A DNA stretch of 64,000 bases from Tritrichomonas musculus (taxonomy: Eukaryota > Parabasalia > Tritrichomonadida > Tritrichomonadidae): positions 1 to 64,000 of the forward strand of contig JAPFFF010000052.1 in assembly GCA_039105265.1 (NCBI GenBank), in the 5' to 3' direction. Position 1 is the first letter of the stretch, and each line of letters opens with the position of its first letter. Below, in pieces: positions 48,162 to 59,108 of this stretch. Below the pieces are notes generated by a model. It was not told where the DNA came from. It saw nothing but the letters and a program-made list of their open reading frames with translations, and did not search any database. Both the position numbers and the translations under genes were made by a program.

Positions 48162-48468
48162 ACATTTATTTTAATTAAAATATTAATTTAAACCAAAACT
48201 TTTTGAGAAAAACTCATCGACTTTTTGAAAGAAGAAAAGTGTCATAAAAAGTTTTTGTTTTTGATTCGAATCAATCTTTTTTGCATCCACAATATTTACA
48301 TTTCTCGAAACCATATTATTGAATGATTTACATCTGTTAACAAAATTGTGAAAAATATTCTCAATTTCAATCGAGCTCCACTTTTTCTTGACATTATACA
48401 AAAAATTTATATTGAATTCTCAATTAATCAGATTTTTTTGAATAGGCTTATAAAAATTCAGATTTTCC
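48162..48468. other. Intergenic region after the transposon
   Basis: 307 bp, AT-rich, no gene. It may hold the right end of the decayed transposon; no inverted repeat or TA duplication could be fixed by eye. Confidence 0.45.
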
Positions 48469-49167
48469 ATGAATCATATATCAGAAAGTGATGATGGACA
48501 ATCTTTAATTGGAACTAAACAAACTTGCACATCGAAATATCCGTTTTTGGTTTTTTTGCTTGTCAAAATTGCGCCTTTCTTGACATATTTTTTTATTTTT
48601 TCATTTTTGCATGATCCTAGCGTATCAGTTGTTCTTTTTTTTATTTCACAATGCTTTGAATTTTTTATGATAAAAAATGTTTGCGGTCTAGACCTGATTG
48701 GAATTAAATGGTATGTTGAACCAAATAACGACGGATCTTTTCTTCAATACTACGCAAAACCAGCACCATATGTTCCAAATTATACTTTGTCAAACGTTTT
48801 TTGGATTGGATTTATTGCAGCTATCATTTTATGGATTGTCACATTTTTTATTGATTTATTTGAACGAAATATTTTTCATATTTTAATCTGTCTCATCGGC
48901 TTAATTGCTCAAGGTACTAATTTATTACTCTTTATGAGAGCTCACGCGGCTACACAGAAAAATGCAGCTAAAGTTGCTCTTGCAGGTCTTCTTGATGACA
49001 CTGTTAAATTCAACCTTGTTAATGATGATGAAAAGTATTCAAATGATGATAATGATGATGATTTATCTGGTGATAATTCTGTTATCGATGATAATATTAG
49101 TAATGAAGATAATGATAATTTCAAATTTGAAGAAAGCGAAGATTCCAACAAAATAAATAATTTATAA
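48469..49167 (+). CDS. TVP23 family Golgi membrane protein
   Basis: 232 residues. Four hydrophobic segments can be seen: FLVFLLVKIAPFLTYFFIFS near 27-48, VSVVLFFISQCFEFFMI near 52-70, FWIGFIAAIILWIVTFFIDL near 115-135 and ILICLIGLIAQGTNLLLFMR near 143-163. The loop KNVCGLDLIGIKWYVEPNND matches the K-N-V-x-G-x-x-L-V-G-L-R-W signature of TVP23/FAM18 proteins, which act in retrograde traffic between endosomes and the late Golgi. The C-terminal 60 residues are a highly acidic Asp/Asn-rich tail, longer than in yeast TVP23. Composition is AT-rich as in most neighbours. Confidence 0.85.
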   Translation: MNHISESDDGQSLIGTKQTCTSKYPFLVFLLVKIAPFLTYFFIFSFLHDPSVSVVLFFISQCFEFFMIKNVCGLDLIGIKWYVEPNNDGSFLQYYAKPAPYVPNYTLSNVFWIGFIAAIILWIVTFFIDLFERNIFHILICLIGLIAQGTNLLLFMRAHAATQKNAAKVALAGLLDDTVKFNLVNDDEKYSNDDNDDDLSGDNSVIDDNISNEDNDNFKFEESEDSNKINNL

Positions 49168-49450
49168 GTCAGACATTTCTCATTTAAAGCACAAGTAATG
49201 TTTCTTTGTCACGTCATAGCAGGAAATTTAACAAATGACAAAAATATTTTGTATTATTTGCAATTTGCATATTTAATGTTTGAATATTCTTTCATTATTT
49301 TTAAAATCACACATAAAATGCAATTCAATTAAATAATTTCTTTTTTCATCTTCGTTTTAGATTTAAATGAAAAAACGATTTTTTAAAATTATGGAGTATA
49401 TATTTAACCCAATTTGACCTTATAAGAATCGTTTTTTTTTTACATGAGAA

Positions 49451-49954
49451 ATGACAGACTCAGCAATTGTTGTTCGTCATGCAAACCCCGAAGAAGTGAA
49501 ACGAATCGCAGAAATTGAATCAATTTGCTTCCCTGCAGCTGAAGCTGCCCAACTTGAAGATTTTCAATCTCGATTTAATTCTTTTCCAGAAAATTTTTTT
49601 GTTGCAATAGATAAACAAACAGATACTATTATTGGATTTATTAATGGCGCTAATAGCTACACACCCGACCTTCCAGATGAAATGTACCATGATGCATCTC
49701 TCCATAAAAAAGATGGATCATACCTTACTGTCTTTGGAATTGATGTCATCCCAAGCTTTCAAAAACGTGGAGTTGGTGCCAAATTAATGAACAAATATAT
49801 CGAATGGGCAAAAGAAACACATAAAAAAGGAGTTATTTTGACTTGCAAAGACAGACTTGTTCATTGGTATGAAAAATTCGGATATAAACGAATAGGAGTA
49901 TCAGCTTCATGCCATGGAGGCGCCCAATGGAATGATATGCATCTAATCTTCTGA
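49451..49954 (+). CDS. AANAT-like GNAT acetyltransferase
   Basis: 167 residues, one GNAT domain. Motif A is LTVFGIDVIPSFQKRGVGAK near residue 95, with the R-G-V-G acetyl-CoA pyrophosphate loop. The N-terminal ESICFPAAEAA and the C-terminal LTCKDRLVHWYEKFGYKRIG are the signature surroundings of the serotonin/arylalkylamine N-acetyltransferase branch. It would acetylate an arylalkylamine or a polyamine-like amine; the true substrate cannot be read from sequence. An upstream ATG at 49444 is out of frame, and the start at 49451 fits the domain. Confidence 0.88.
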   Translation: MTDSAIVVRHANPEEVKRIAEIESICFPAAEAAQLEDFQSRFNSFPENFFVAIDKQTDTIIGFINGANSYTPDLPDEMYHDASLHKKDGSYLTVFGIDVIPSFQKRGVGAKLMNKYIEWAKETHKKGVILTCKDRLVHWYEKFGYKRIGVSASCHGGAQWNDMHLIF

Positions 49955-50955
49955 ATCAAAGATATGAACACCTATTCATTTTATTCATTGATTTATATTC
50001 ATTATTATATATTAAAAAGAGAACGAAAACTATATCAAAAAAAAAAAAATCTAATATTTCTACCAATTTTAGCATTCGTTTTATGCTTTTTTTTCTGATA
50101 TTCATTTTTTTTATTATCAATTTTATCCTTTTTCTAGTTAATTTTTATTAATCGAATCATATAACAGGCTTGAATTGTTGATTTAACATTATTGAATTTA
50201 TTTAAGAATTTTCAATCCCCAAATAAAATTTTGAAAGGATTTATAAAATTTATTTGAATTTTGAATAATTTTTTTATAGCAAAAAAATTGCATTTTTCTG
50301 CTAATAAAATTATAGAACACAACAATATTAACTAAAAAATAAACTTTTTATCTTAAACATATATTAAAATTTTGATTTTTATTCCAATTAATTTAAAACT
50401 TTAACATTTCATTTGGATTATTTTTTTAAAAAAAGAAAAAATCAATTTTTAATATCATCTCATCAAAATAAAATATATATGAAGCGAGAAAAACAATTTT
50501 TACTTCATACTAAATCATATTATTAAATCTTTTAATATGAAATGAAACATTTTGTAAAACAATGTTACCTAACTGAACAATTGATTGCTTTTATTGATGC
50601 TAAACATATGTAAACAAAATAAATCTGATTTTTTCTTTTTTTTTCAAGAAGAAAAAATATTGTAAAAAAGTGTACGTTAAATTAACTTCACTTTTCATAT
50701 GTAAAAAGCAATTCTCACTAGAAAACTTGCAAAATGGCATTTAATAATGATCATCCAACAAACTATGCGTTCACAAATCATTTTTCTTTTTAAATATGTA
50801 AAATCTCATTTTTTGGCTCCACAATCAGCATTTGATATTCCTCGAAAATAAATTATATAAAAATACGGTGACGTGATATAATTCAATGAATCTAAAAATT
50901 AACGGTTGCTACACTATTGAAAATTCAATTATCATTGAATTTTTTTTAAAATCAT
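49955..50955. other. AT-rich intergenic region
   Basis: 1 kb without a gene. It is rich in A and T runs. A TATCATTGAA initiator-like sequence lies at 50931-50940, about 22 nt before the coiled-coil gene. Confidence 0.5.
50931..50938 (+). promoter_or_regulatory. Initiator-like TCATTG
   Basis: ATCATTGA fits the trichomonad initiator consensus TCA-Y-W, with A at 50934, 22 nt before the start codon at 50956. Confidence 0.45.
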
Positions 50956-52482
50956 ATGAGCAAAATGAAAGCATCATTAGGCCAGTATATCGAATCACTT
51001 GGAAAAGTTGCAAATGATCAACAATATTTCATAAAAAAGCTTTTAAGCACACTTCAATTAGTTAAACCTCAATCAAAAGAGTTTTCTAATCAATTGAGCA
51101 AATTGAAACAAGAATTCGAAGAAAAAACAGCAAAATATAATTTAGAACCAAATGAAGAAGTTGCTAAATTAGATTCATTTACAAATCAAATACAAAAAGA
51201 TATTGAATCAATTAACGTTCAAATTCGTGTGTTAAAATCAGCTAGTGCAACATCTCGGAAAGGACAAGGAACACCAGATTTGATTGCAATCGAGAAATCC
51301 AAAAAACTTAAGCAATCTTTAAAAAATTACCAAAATGAATCTTCTGCAGAAATATCTGAAATCAAGACATCATTAGCCAGAAATTCTAGTGAGCTTAAGA
51401 ACAGTGGTGAAACAATTACAAATATACAAGCTAATCTTCAAGCAACTCGTGAAGAATTAACCATTATAAAAGCAAAACTTCAAGCAGATGAAAAAGAATC
51501 AATGATTTCTCAAATTAAAGATATGCAAATCGAGATTGAAGCACTTAAATCTCTAACAGAAGTAATTCATAAAGGCATAGTATCCAAAGATTTTCTATTA
51601 CAAATGAAACAATCAGACACTCGTACAATTAATATTCTCAAAAACTCTATGCAATCCCTTAAAGATGAAGTAAAAAGTATCAAATTACTCAAACAAGGAA
51701 AAATACCCACATCTTTCTCTGATCTAACAGAATCACTTAACCAATCAATTATTTCTCTACAAGATGAAATGCAAAATGTTAAAAAAGATATTGATGATAA
51801 ATCTTCACTTCTTGAAAAAGCACAGCAAGAGATCACAAATATTAGAATTGACACTGACCAGATTAAGAGTACTTTATCAAATGAACCAGATCATGTTTCG
51901 CTTGCAGATAGGATGAATCTCATTGAAGAAAAGGTTAACACTCTTTCGTCTCATTCACTTCAATTTGACCAAATGTATAATACTCAAAAAGATTTCATGA
52001 ATAATCTTAAAGATGAATTACTTCCTGATCTTGTAAATCGTGTTACTCAGGTTGAATCCCAAGTGAGTGAAATTTCACTTGCTGAATCTACAAATGCAAC
52101 AAATGATGAAAAGAACAAATCTACAGACGAATACAAAAATTTGAATCAAAAGGTTGAACAAATGATTCATGATATTCAGACGTCAAATATCGCAAAAAGA
52201 TCAATACGTAATAAAAACATTAAGGCTGATGTACCTCGTGCTGTAGGTGCACTGAAAACATTCCAAAAAGCTTTATTAGCACAAGAACAGGCTGACATAT
52301 TTCAGCATATTGATCAGTCTCACTTACCATTAATAATCCAATCAATTGATCAATTGATTAGCGAAGTTTACTCTGAAATGTATAGAATCAGAGATCAGTT
52401 ATCAAAAGAAATAGTTGTAATGAAAAAATATTCTATTCCACTAAAAGTTGATGACTTTGAAAAGCCTTTAGACAAATGTTAA
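50956..52482 (+). CDS. Long coiled-coil protein, unknown function
   Basis: 508 residues that are helical almost throughout. Heptad-like hydrophobic spacing runs from about residue 15 to 480, with Lys/Glu/Gln/Ser-rich stretches such as LKQEFEEKTAKYNLEPNEEV and IKDMQIEIEALKSL. There is no signal peptide, membrane segment or globular domain. The last 90 residues (AVGALKTFQKALLAQEQADI...) may be a small helical bundle. It resembles generic cytoskeletal or septin/SMC-like coiled coils, but no family can be assigned. The gene is AT-rich and intact. Confidence 0.85.
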   Translation: MSKMKASLGQYIESLGKVANDQQYFIKKLLSTLQLVKPQSKEFSNQLSKLKQEFEEKTAKYNLEPNEEVAKLDSFTNQIQKDIESINVQIRVLKSASATSRKGQGTPDLIAIEKSKKLKQSLKNYQNESSAEISEIKTSLARNSSELKNSGETITNIQANLQATREELTIIKAKLQADEKESMISQIKDMQIEIEALKSLTEVIHKGIVSKDFLLQMKQSDTRTINILKNSMQSLKDEVKSIKLLKQGKIPTSFSDLTESLNQSIISLQDEMQNVKKDIDDKSSLLEKAQQEITNIRIDTDQIKSTLSNEPDHVSLADRMNLIEEKVNTLSSHSLQFDQMYNTQKDFMNNLKDELLPDLVNRVTQVESQVSEISLAESTNATNDEKNKSTDEYKNLNQKVEQMIHDIQTSNIAKRSIRNKNIKADVPRAVGALKTFQKALLAQEQADIFQHIDQSHLPLIIQSIDQLISEVYSEMYRIRDQLSKEIVVMKKYSIPLKVDDFEKPLDKC

Positions 52483-52726
52483 TTTAGGAAACTATCCATA
52501 AAAACAATATATTGAATACTCTGGGTTGAAGAATAAATTCGTTTGTATCAAATAGCTAATATTTTTATTGAATATTTTTCTATTATCTTGAATTATATAT
52601 TTAATACTACTTACAACATAAAACTACCGTTTATATTCATAAATAATAAACAACCACAGTAATTTTTAGAATTTTTTTTTTCTGTAGTGAATTTCAAATA
52701 ACCAGTCAAATTTATATTCGTTGCTA

Positions 52727-52734
52727 TATCATTA
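52727..52734 (+). promoter_or_regulatory. Initiator-like TCATTA
   Basis: TATCATTA with A at 52731, 18 nt upstream of the RRM gene start. It matches the trichomonad initiator pattern. Confidence 0.45.
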
Positions 52735-52748
52735 CAAATAATTAAAGA

Positions 52749-54347
52749 ATGAGTCGTCCTGAAATAAAGACAGTTTATGTTGGCGATATTGTGAATTCAG
52801 CTGATGAAGATTTTTTAAAGAGTGCGTTTGGGCCGCCAAATTTTGGCCAAATTTTATCCTTAACTCTCCAACAGTCAAAAAAACCCGTGGAAAATGCTAA
52901 ATATGCATTTATTACGTATGAAAGCCAAGAAGAAGCTCAAAAAGTTGTAGATGAAATGAATTACTCTACCCTTGATGGATATGAAATCAGAGTCAGCATC
53001 GCTGACCCAAATTTTCAAAAAATTCGTTCTAATGAAGGAAATATAACTCTTCGCAATCTAGATGATACTATAGATACCAAAATGATTCATGATGCATTTT
53101 CTCAATTTGGTGAAGTTGTTTCCTGCAGAATTCCTAAAGGGAAAAATGGTGAAAAATTTGGCGTTGCTTACATTCAATTCAAGAATCCAAAAGATGCTCA
53201 ACAAGCAATTAAAGAAATGACAGGAATGGTAATAAATGGAAGAAACGTTACTATAGAAAAATTTAATCCATTAGATAATTCGCAGAATATTCATATAAAA
53301 AAAGGAATCCCTACAGAAGTTGAATCAACTCCTGAATTAAAAACTTTTTTAATCAACTTATACTCGAAAAATGCTGATGAAAAAGATGATGATGAGGAAG
53401 GTGGACCTTTTTCAAATCTTGAACATGCAACTTTATTGAAACTTCCAGATAATCCACAATATCGCCAGGCATACCTCACTTTTACAGATAAAGAATCTAC
53501 CAAATTAGCTCAAAGTATTTTAGAAAAAGCAGGAATAAATTGCGAACGTGTTACAAATACAGATAAGATCAATCATATGAAGCAAAACAGCGCTCATTGG
53601 AACCAATACAAAGCTCGTGATACAGAATTACGTTGCCTCTATGTTAAGAACATTCCAATTCAATATACAGAAAAACAACTGCAAGACTTTTTCAGTCAAT
53701 TCAGCGATGTTGTTAAATGTTCCCTTAAACCTAGCAATGACACGAGTTCATATGCATATGTAACATTTAGAACTCCAGAAGGGGCTAAGTACGCACTCAA
53801 AAAATCAACTCTTGCCTGTTCGCATTTTCTTAGAAACCAAAGAAAGAATTTAGCTTATCCAACTCAACTATATGTAGCAGCATATAGCACCAGAGAAACA
53901 AAATTGAAAATTTCTAACGAAGAGAGAGCACGAGCAATAAATAATAAAAAAAAACTTAATGATAAGATTCTAATTAATTTCGGCGAAAACTCAATGCAAT
54001 ACGATAGATTCAAACAATTATCACCTGAGCAAATAACTGCGCTAATAGAAGACAACGATCTCTATGATGATTGGGCAGATGATGGAAATAATCTACCTTA
54101 TGACGACGACTTCGATGGCGATGATGATGACGAAGAAGAAGAAGATAATGACGATATTTCTACCAAAAATTCTTATTCAAGCAATCGTGGAAACTGGAGA
54201 GGAAAAAGAGGTCGAGGAAGAGGTAATTTCCGACCACATAGAGGACAACGAGGTGGCAGAGGTGGTCGAGGAAGAGGTAAATTCGTATATACGCCACGCA
54301 ATTCAAATACTTATGATGATAATTACGATGATGATGATTTTGATTAA
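52749..54347 (+). CDS. Multi-RRM RNA-binding protein with RGG tail
   Basis: 532 residues. RRM1 is at about 7-85 (TVYVGDIVNSADEDFLKSAF, KYAFITYES), RRM2 at 95-172 (GNITLRNLDD, FGVAYIQF), a degenerate third RRM at 195-270 (KTFLINLYSK, QAYLTFTD) with an acidic insert, and RRM4 at 293-370 (LRCLYVKNIP, YAYVTFRTPEGA). The tail has an acidic Asp/Glu run (about 440-470) and an Arg/Gly-rich block (RGKRGRGRGNF, GGRGGRGRGKF). The layout resembles poly(A)-binding proteins, with the PABC domain replaced by an RGG tail. It probably binds mRNA in cytoplasm or nucleus. The RGG block is a typical arginine-methylation substrate. Confidence 0.9.
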   Translation: MSRPEIKTVYVGDIVNSADEDFLKSAFGPPNFGQILSLTLQQSKKPVENAKYAFITYESQEEAQKVVDEMNYSTLDGYEIRVSIADPNFQKIRSNEGNITLRNLDDTIDTKMIHDAFSQFGEVVSCRIPKGKNGEKFGVAYIQFKNPKDAQQAIKEMTGMVINGRNVTIEKFNPLDNSQNIHIKKGIPTEVESTPELKTFLINLYSKNADEKDDDEEGGPFSNLEHATLLKLPDNPQYRQAYLTFTDKESTKLAQSILEKAGINCERVTNTDKINHMKQNSAHWNQYKARDTELRCLYVKNIPIQYTEKQLQDFFSQFSDVVKCSLKPSNDTSSYAYVTFRTPEGAKYALKKSTLACSHFLRNQRKNLAYPTQLYVAAYSTRETKLKISNEERARAINNKKKLNDKILINFGENSMQYDRFKQLSPEQITALIEDNDLYDDWADDGNNLPYDDDFDGDDDDEEEEDNDDISTKNSYSSNRGNWRGKRGRGRGNFRPHRGQRGGRGGRGRGKFVYTPRNSNTYDDNYDDDDFD

Positions 54348-54485
54348 TTGAAAACCCATTTTTATATTAATAAAAAATGTTTTTTATTTATTTTTACAAT
54401 ACTTATTTTTTATTATTTTGCAATATTACAATTTTAAAATCAATTATTCGTCAATAATAATTTCTGTGCATCTAAAAAATAAAAC

Positions 54486-55862
54486 TTATAATTTTTTCAT
54501 ATTATCATAATTCTTTTCAGATCCTTCAAGAACAAAGTTGCCTTTCTTTTGTCTCCATGAATCATTAACAATATTTTGATATATATCATCAAGAATTTCT
54601 GGTATTGTTAACAATGCACCGTGATTATAAGTTTCATTTAAACTCTTATAATCATGACATACTACGGTATGACCACTTTTCCATGCTTTACATCCGTAAT
54701 AAAGAGCTTCCTTGCTGAGACATCCATCACCTTCACCCATTATTGCCTGTAGATTTCCCCAATCATCATCATTTCTTTTATTTAATTTCAAAGTTTTCTT
54801 CACTCCTAAGAAATTGATATCTATTTCATTTGAAGTTACTTCTGTCGAATTACTGAAATTAAGTCCTACCAGGGTAGGTATAAGCGAGTTGAATATAATA
54901 TAGCTATCAACACCTGGATCATCGATATCATTATTTAATACATCTTTTTCAGCAAAATCGAATATTTTTCTATTTTCAATATTATCGATTTTTCCTTGAT
55001 CGTACATAAGCTGTTTGAGTTGTGAGAAAGAATAAACTTCACCTTTTGGACCAATAATTCCAGGCATATCTTTATGCACAACATAGTTAGGAAAATGACT
55101 ATAGAGAGTTGGCAAGGAGAGAAGCATATCTGACATTGCTGCTGAACTAGCACCAGGAAACCAGGATAATCCAGTCCAGAGGCAAATAATAGCATCAGCT
55201 GAGCCTGCATAACTTGGACCAACAAATATAACATGATCAATATACTTATCTTTCCAATCTTGAGAAACTTTTTTGGTTAAAAAGTAATGCAAAGAAAAAC
55301 ACCCACCGCTATATGAAAAAATGGTTACTTTCTTATTGTTACATTGGACGTATATATCTTCAATGAGTTTTTTGGCATCAATATAAAATTGCTCAATACC
55401 GATTGGACTCAATCTCCAGTCATATGGAGCACCAAACATGTCTTCACGAACTTTAAATCCTCTTCCTTCCATGTTTTCAAGAAATCCATCCATATCATGA
55501 ACTAAATGGTAACCAAATATACCTCTGTCAAGATATCTTATTCCTTGATCACCACCAAAATCAACAGTATATATGTATGATTCATTTCTTGAATCAGGCC
55601 GATTAGTAGTGTAATTCCAGCCACATTGAAGATATGCCGCCATACAATCTGTTAGAGGAGAAATTAAATATTGATCTGTTTCCCAGATCCAAGAATCTTT
55701 TAGATTTTTTAAGCAAAACCAATGTGGTGTTGGAACATTTTTAACAGTTCCAAATAAAACAGATCCAAACATTGGCGGAAATATGACCAGTGGAGGATTG
55801 CCACTACCTTTTTTCTCAGATTGTATCTTAGAAAAGCCACAGCATATTAACAATATTATCAT
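54486..55862 (-). CDS. LCAT/lysosomal phospholipase A2-like acyltransferase
   Basis: 458 residues with a hydrophobic N-terminus (MIILLICCGF) acting as signal peptide. Family landmarks: PPLVIFPPMFGSVLFGTV, the GAPYDWRLSP segment near 145, the nucleophile elbow TIFSYSGGCFSLHYF near 180, the acid in GEGDGCLSKEALYYGCKAW near 375 and a late His (YNHGALLTIPEI) near 420. The elbow reads SYSGG rather than the usual HSMGG. It would transfer or hydrolyse acyl chains of phospholipids in lysosomes or outside the cell, perhaps on host lipids (inference). The lid region (SWFPGASSAAMSDMLLSLP) is present. Length is near normal for the family. Confidence 0.88.
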   Translation of the reverse strand: MIILLICCGFSKIQSEKKGSGNPPLVIFPPMFGSVLFGTVKNVPTPHWFCLKNLKDSWIWETDQYLISPLTDCMAAYLQCGWNYTTNRPDSRNESYIYTVDFGGDQGIRYLDRGIFGYHLVHDMDGFLENMEGRGFKVREDMFGAPYDWRLSPIGIEQFYIDAKKLIEDIYVQCNNKKVTIFSYSGGCFSLHYFLTKKVSQDWKDKYIDHVIFVGPSYAGSADAIICLWTGLSWFPGASSAAMSDMLLSLPTLYSHFPNYVVHKDMPGIIGPKGEVYSFSQLKQLMYDQGKIDNIENRKIFDFAEKDVLNNDIDDPGVDSYIIFNSLIPTLVGLNFSNSTEVTSNEIDINFLGVKKTLKLNKRNDDDWGNLQAIMGEGDGCLSKEALYYGCKAWKSGHTVVCHDYKSLNETYNHGALLTIPEILDDIYQNIVNDSWRQKKGNFVLEGSEKNYDNMKKL

Positions 55863-56798
55863 ATTGGTAATATAATCCGATCATATTTTCAATAAGTACT
55901 ACGACTTCAAATTCAATCATTGTCACAAATGCATTGAAAAATTGGATTTCGGTGAAATTTTGAGTTGATTTAATTTGATTGAATCAAATCAAATTGATTC
56001 ATTTTTGTATATATTTTATCACAAATGAAGAAGAAGAATATTATGAATCTAATAACTTTTTGTATATAATTTATCCATAAATTTGTGATAAAATATATAC
56101 AAAGGCTTTAATCATTCAAAAGTTTACTTAAACGACAATAGAGAATTTGGCTTAATTCCGTTCAAAAGTATTAATTTCATAAATTAATAAATAATACATC
56201 ATAATGAAGAATATTTTTTTGAAAACAATAAAAATATGAAGTAATACATATTTTTTCAATACGTTATTTTTTTCTCAAAAATTTGAAATGTTAGTCTAAA
56301 CTCAATTAAATCTTTTTCATCTCTTATTCAAAATTGAAGGATTTTGCTTTTTTCTTTCAATTTTTTTTTTATTCGGTTTTGCCATTTTTATTTTTGGTTT
56401 CAAGAAAAAGCAGCCAGAGACAAAACTTTATATTTGTCATTAGAGTAGGCAACAAAAAGATCAAATGCATTCATCTGTAGTAGCTAAGCTAGCCAGGGAG
56501 GTTTAAGGTTTCCATTTTAAACTATTCGCATGATTTAATAAAAATTTTCATTTTTATTCAATTTTTTTTTACTAATATAAATTGAATACTTTTGATTTTT
56601 AAAAAAAATAATTTTCATCCCCCGATAGCTACTTTTTAATAAAAACCTCAAATAATCATTCAAAATATTGAATAAAAATATTCAATTTTTTTTCGAAAAA
56701 TTGAATAAGAGATGAAAACGATTTAATAGGGTTTATGAATATATATCAAAAAGTTGAATTGCTTCTTTTTTTATTTGGCAAAAAAATTCAAAAAAATA
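55863..56798. other. Divergent intergenic region
   Basis: 936 bp of AT-rich DNA between the lipase gene and the small coiled-coil gene. Besides the inverted repeat at 56004-56103, it has several TTGAAT/ATTGAATAA words near 56580-56710. No gene is seen. Confidence 0.5.
56004..56103. repeat. 100-bp palindromic unit with perfect 23-bp inverted ends
   Basis: 56004-56026 and 56081-56103 are perfect reverse complements (TTTGTATATATTTTATCACA onward), separated by 54 bp. It could be a hairpin, a protein-binding palindrome or a very small MITE-like element. No flanking duplication is clear. Confidence 0.85.
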
Positions 56799-57407
56799 AT
56801 GAATCCTGACAATCTTCTAAATTTTCCACATTCTAGATTTGTAGCTTCAACTAATTACTCTCAACATTATGAAAAACAATGTGAAAACGAAATTCTTTCA
56901 AGAGAAAAAGAGTTATTCAATTTTTTTAAAAAATATCGAGAAGTGAAAGAAGATTGCAGAACTTTTAATGAATTACGAGGGTTTTTGCAGAATAATCAAA
57001 ATTTGGAAAACTATTCGATTCTAAAAGAACTTTATCAACCGAACGCTTTTGATAAATTTAATCTCAATGAAGGCATAGAACGATTAATGACAGGCCGCGA
57101 AGCTCACGGGAAAATATCAGAATCTAATGACTTCTTAGAAAATACTTTGGGAGAATGCGAAAATTATGTTAATGAATTACAAAAACAAATTAGTCAAAAA
57201 TCTAAAAATAAATATAAATTAATTAATATCAAAAAATGTAAAAATGAATATTCTGACGAAATAGAAGCAACTTTGAAAGAAGGAAACGAAATTTTAGATT
57301 CGATCTTTGAAATGAGTGAAACCAATCAACAAGAATTGCTAAATCAAATCGATTTTCAGATACTTGAATCAACAAAAGAACAAAATTCCGAGCTTAGTCT
57401 TTACTGA
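56799..57407 (+). CDS. Small coiled-coil protein, unknown function
   Basis: 202 residues from the ATG at 56799; the reading frame extends upstream but only with a non-ATG start. It is helical and charged, with coiled-coil stretches near 25-60 and 115-200 (ENYVNELQKQISQKSKNKYK, EIEATLKEGNEILDSIFEMS). There is no signal peptide or known domain. Features such as FDKFNLNEGIERLM are not diagnostic. It looks like a cytoskeleton-associated small protein, but no family can be named. Codon use matches AT-rich neighbours. Confidence 0.7.
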   Translation: MNPDNLLNFPHSRFVASTNYSQHYEKQCENEILSREKELFNFFKKYREVKEDCRTFNELRGFLQNNQNLENYSILKELYQPNAFDKFNLNEGIERLMTGREAHGKISESNDFLENTLGECENYVNELQKQISQKSKNKYKLINIKKCKNEYSDEIEATLKEGNEILDSIFEMSETNQQELLNQIDFQILESTKEQNSELSLY

Positions 57408-59108
57408 TTATACTTTTTTTATTTTTTTCACAAAGAAAAGAAAAAGGCTACAAAAAACTATAATAATTGTATATAATTATTATCAAATATCATATAAAAT
57501 TGCTTTATATTATAATTCAATTACAAACATTTTAATGTTAATTAAACATGTGCTAATAAAATAAAAAGTTAATAACCTATATTTATTTTCTGCAAAATAA
57601 AATTTTATACATATACATTTGATTCTTTATTTTAAACAAATATTTGCTATTTCAAAAAAATAGATTTAATATTTAGTAAATATTGTTTACCTATAAAGAA
57701 ATATAATAAATTAAACCAATTTTCCATAACTTTTTGAACATTTCAAATCAAGAATCCACAGATAATAAGAGCATTTAAATTGAAATATAATATGATTATA
57801 TATTTGCATATAATTTTTTCTTAAATAAATCAGAAAAATACTGATTGCATATTCTTTGAAATCAAAAATCAATCATTAAAATAACCAATAATTCCGAAAA
57901 AAAAAAAACATTTCAAAAAAATATCATAATGTTAAACATATTTATGCATATAAAAAAAGTTTTTTTTAAATAGATGAAAAATTTAATAATAATTATAGAA
58001 TATTCTACATAATTTCTACCTAATAGGGGAAGATTAATATAACATATCATACATTTATTGAACAATCAACATAACAAAAGAATCCGCGCCACATATAACA
58101 ATAACAATATGCCATATAACATCTCAATTTTTTTTACAATGATCAATGAGATGAATACAATTTCAAGCCATCCGAGGTAATTTATTCATCTGCAACAAGT
58201 AATGTACCCAATGATAGTTAGGCCAACATAAGTCTTAAATAAAGCCGGAGGAATAAAAAAGTAAATTCATGAAACTAAATTAAAAAAATATGCCCAATGA
58301 GCACATTTCATGCATATAAAAGCAGACACAACTGAATTAAGCTTTCCTTTGTGATTTCAGAAGGCAAAAGTAAAATGCATGAAAAACAGATTGACAGAAA
58401 GAAAGTGGCACAAGCATCGCATTCATTATGCTCCTTTATAGACAGCATGAATGAGAACCGCCAACAGAAAGCCAAATCTTTTCAGTTTTAAAAACTCAAC
58501 AAATTCAATAGTGTAGATCAGACTTCAAAGAATAATAGTGCTTGTTCATTTAACCAAACAATTGAGTCTTGGAGCATGCATGCAAGATGTAAATTATTTT
58601 AAAATATGCAATTGCATGCTCTTCATTGCAGAAATTTTTGGTTGGTATACAAAAAGGCTCAGTTTGAAAGTAAGCCATTATCTATATTTGTGAAATAATA
58701 TCAATTTTGATGCATGATAAATATTCCCAGAAATAAAATTGAAATAAAAATAAATTTTATAAAATCATTATGCATAGAAAAAGATATAATAAGTTATCGA
58801 ATTATTCAAATAATTGAAATATTAAATAAATTTTTAAAAAGATAACAATCAAATTTCAAAAGTCTAATTTTTTATTTTCATATTATATGACATAATTTTA
58901 TCTTAATAACAATTAAATTACTGATTAATAATTATCAAAATTATATATTATATTTTAAATATATATTAATAATGTTTTAATTTTAACATATTTAAATATA
59001 AAATAAAAAGATACTGATACAATTTATAATCATAAGAATTGAATATTTTTAAGAAGATTGAAAAATGAAACCCTAACTTCATTTTTAGTTTTTTAAAAAA
59101 ATATCAAA
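57408..59108. other. 1.7-kb intergenic region with a TGCATG-rich segment
   Basis: No supportable gene. The middle (about 58080-58720) is less AT-extreme than its surroundings. It holds at least six TGCAT/ATGCA palindromic words, including GCATGCATGC near 58575 and GCAATTGCATGC near 58607. This could be a conserved regulatory or noncoding-RNA segment for the downstream CH-domain gene. Confidence 0.45.
59077..59086 (+). promoter_or_regulatory. Initiator TTCATTTTTA
   Basis: CTTCATTTTT with A at 59081, 28 nt upstream of the start codon. It is a good match to the trichomonad initiator TCA-Y-W. Confidence 0.55.

Noticed and set aside
45705-48468. Terminal inverted repeats of the Tc1/mariner relic
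   Set aside because: Short A/T-rich words match in inverted orientation, but none is long or specific enough in this AT-rich DNA.
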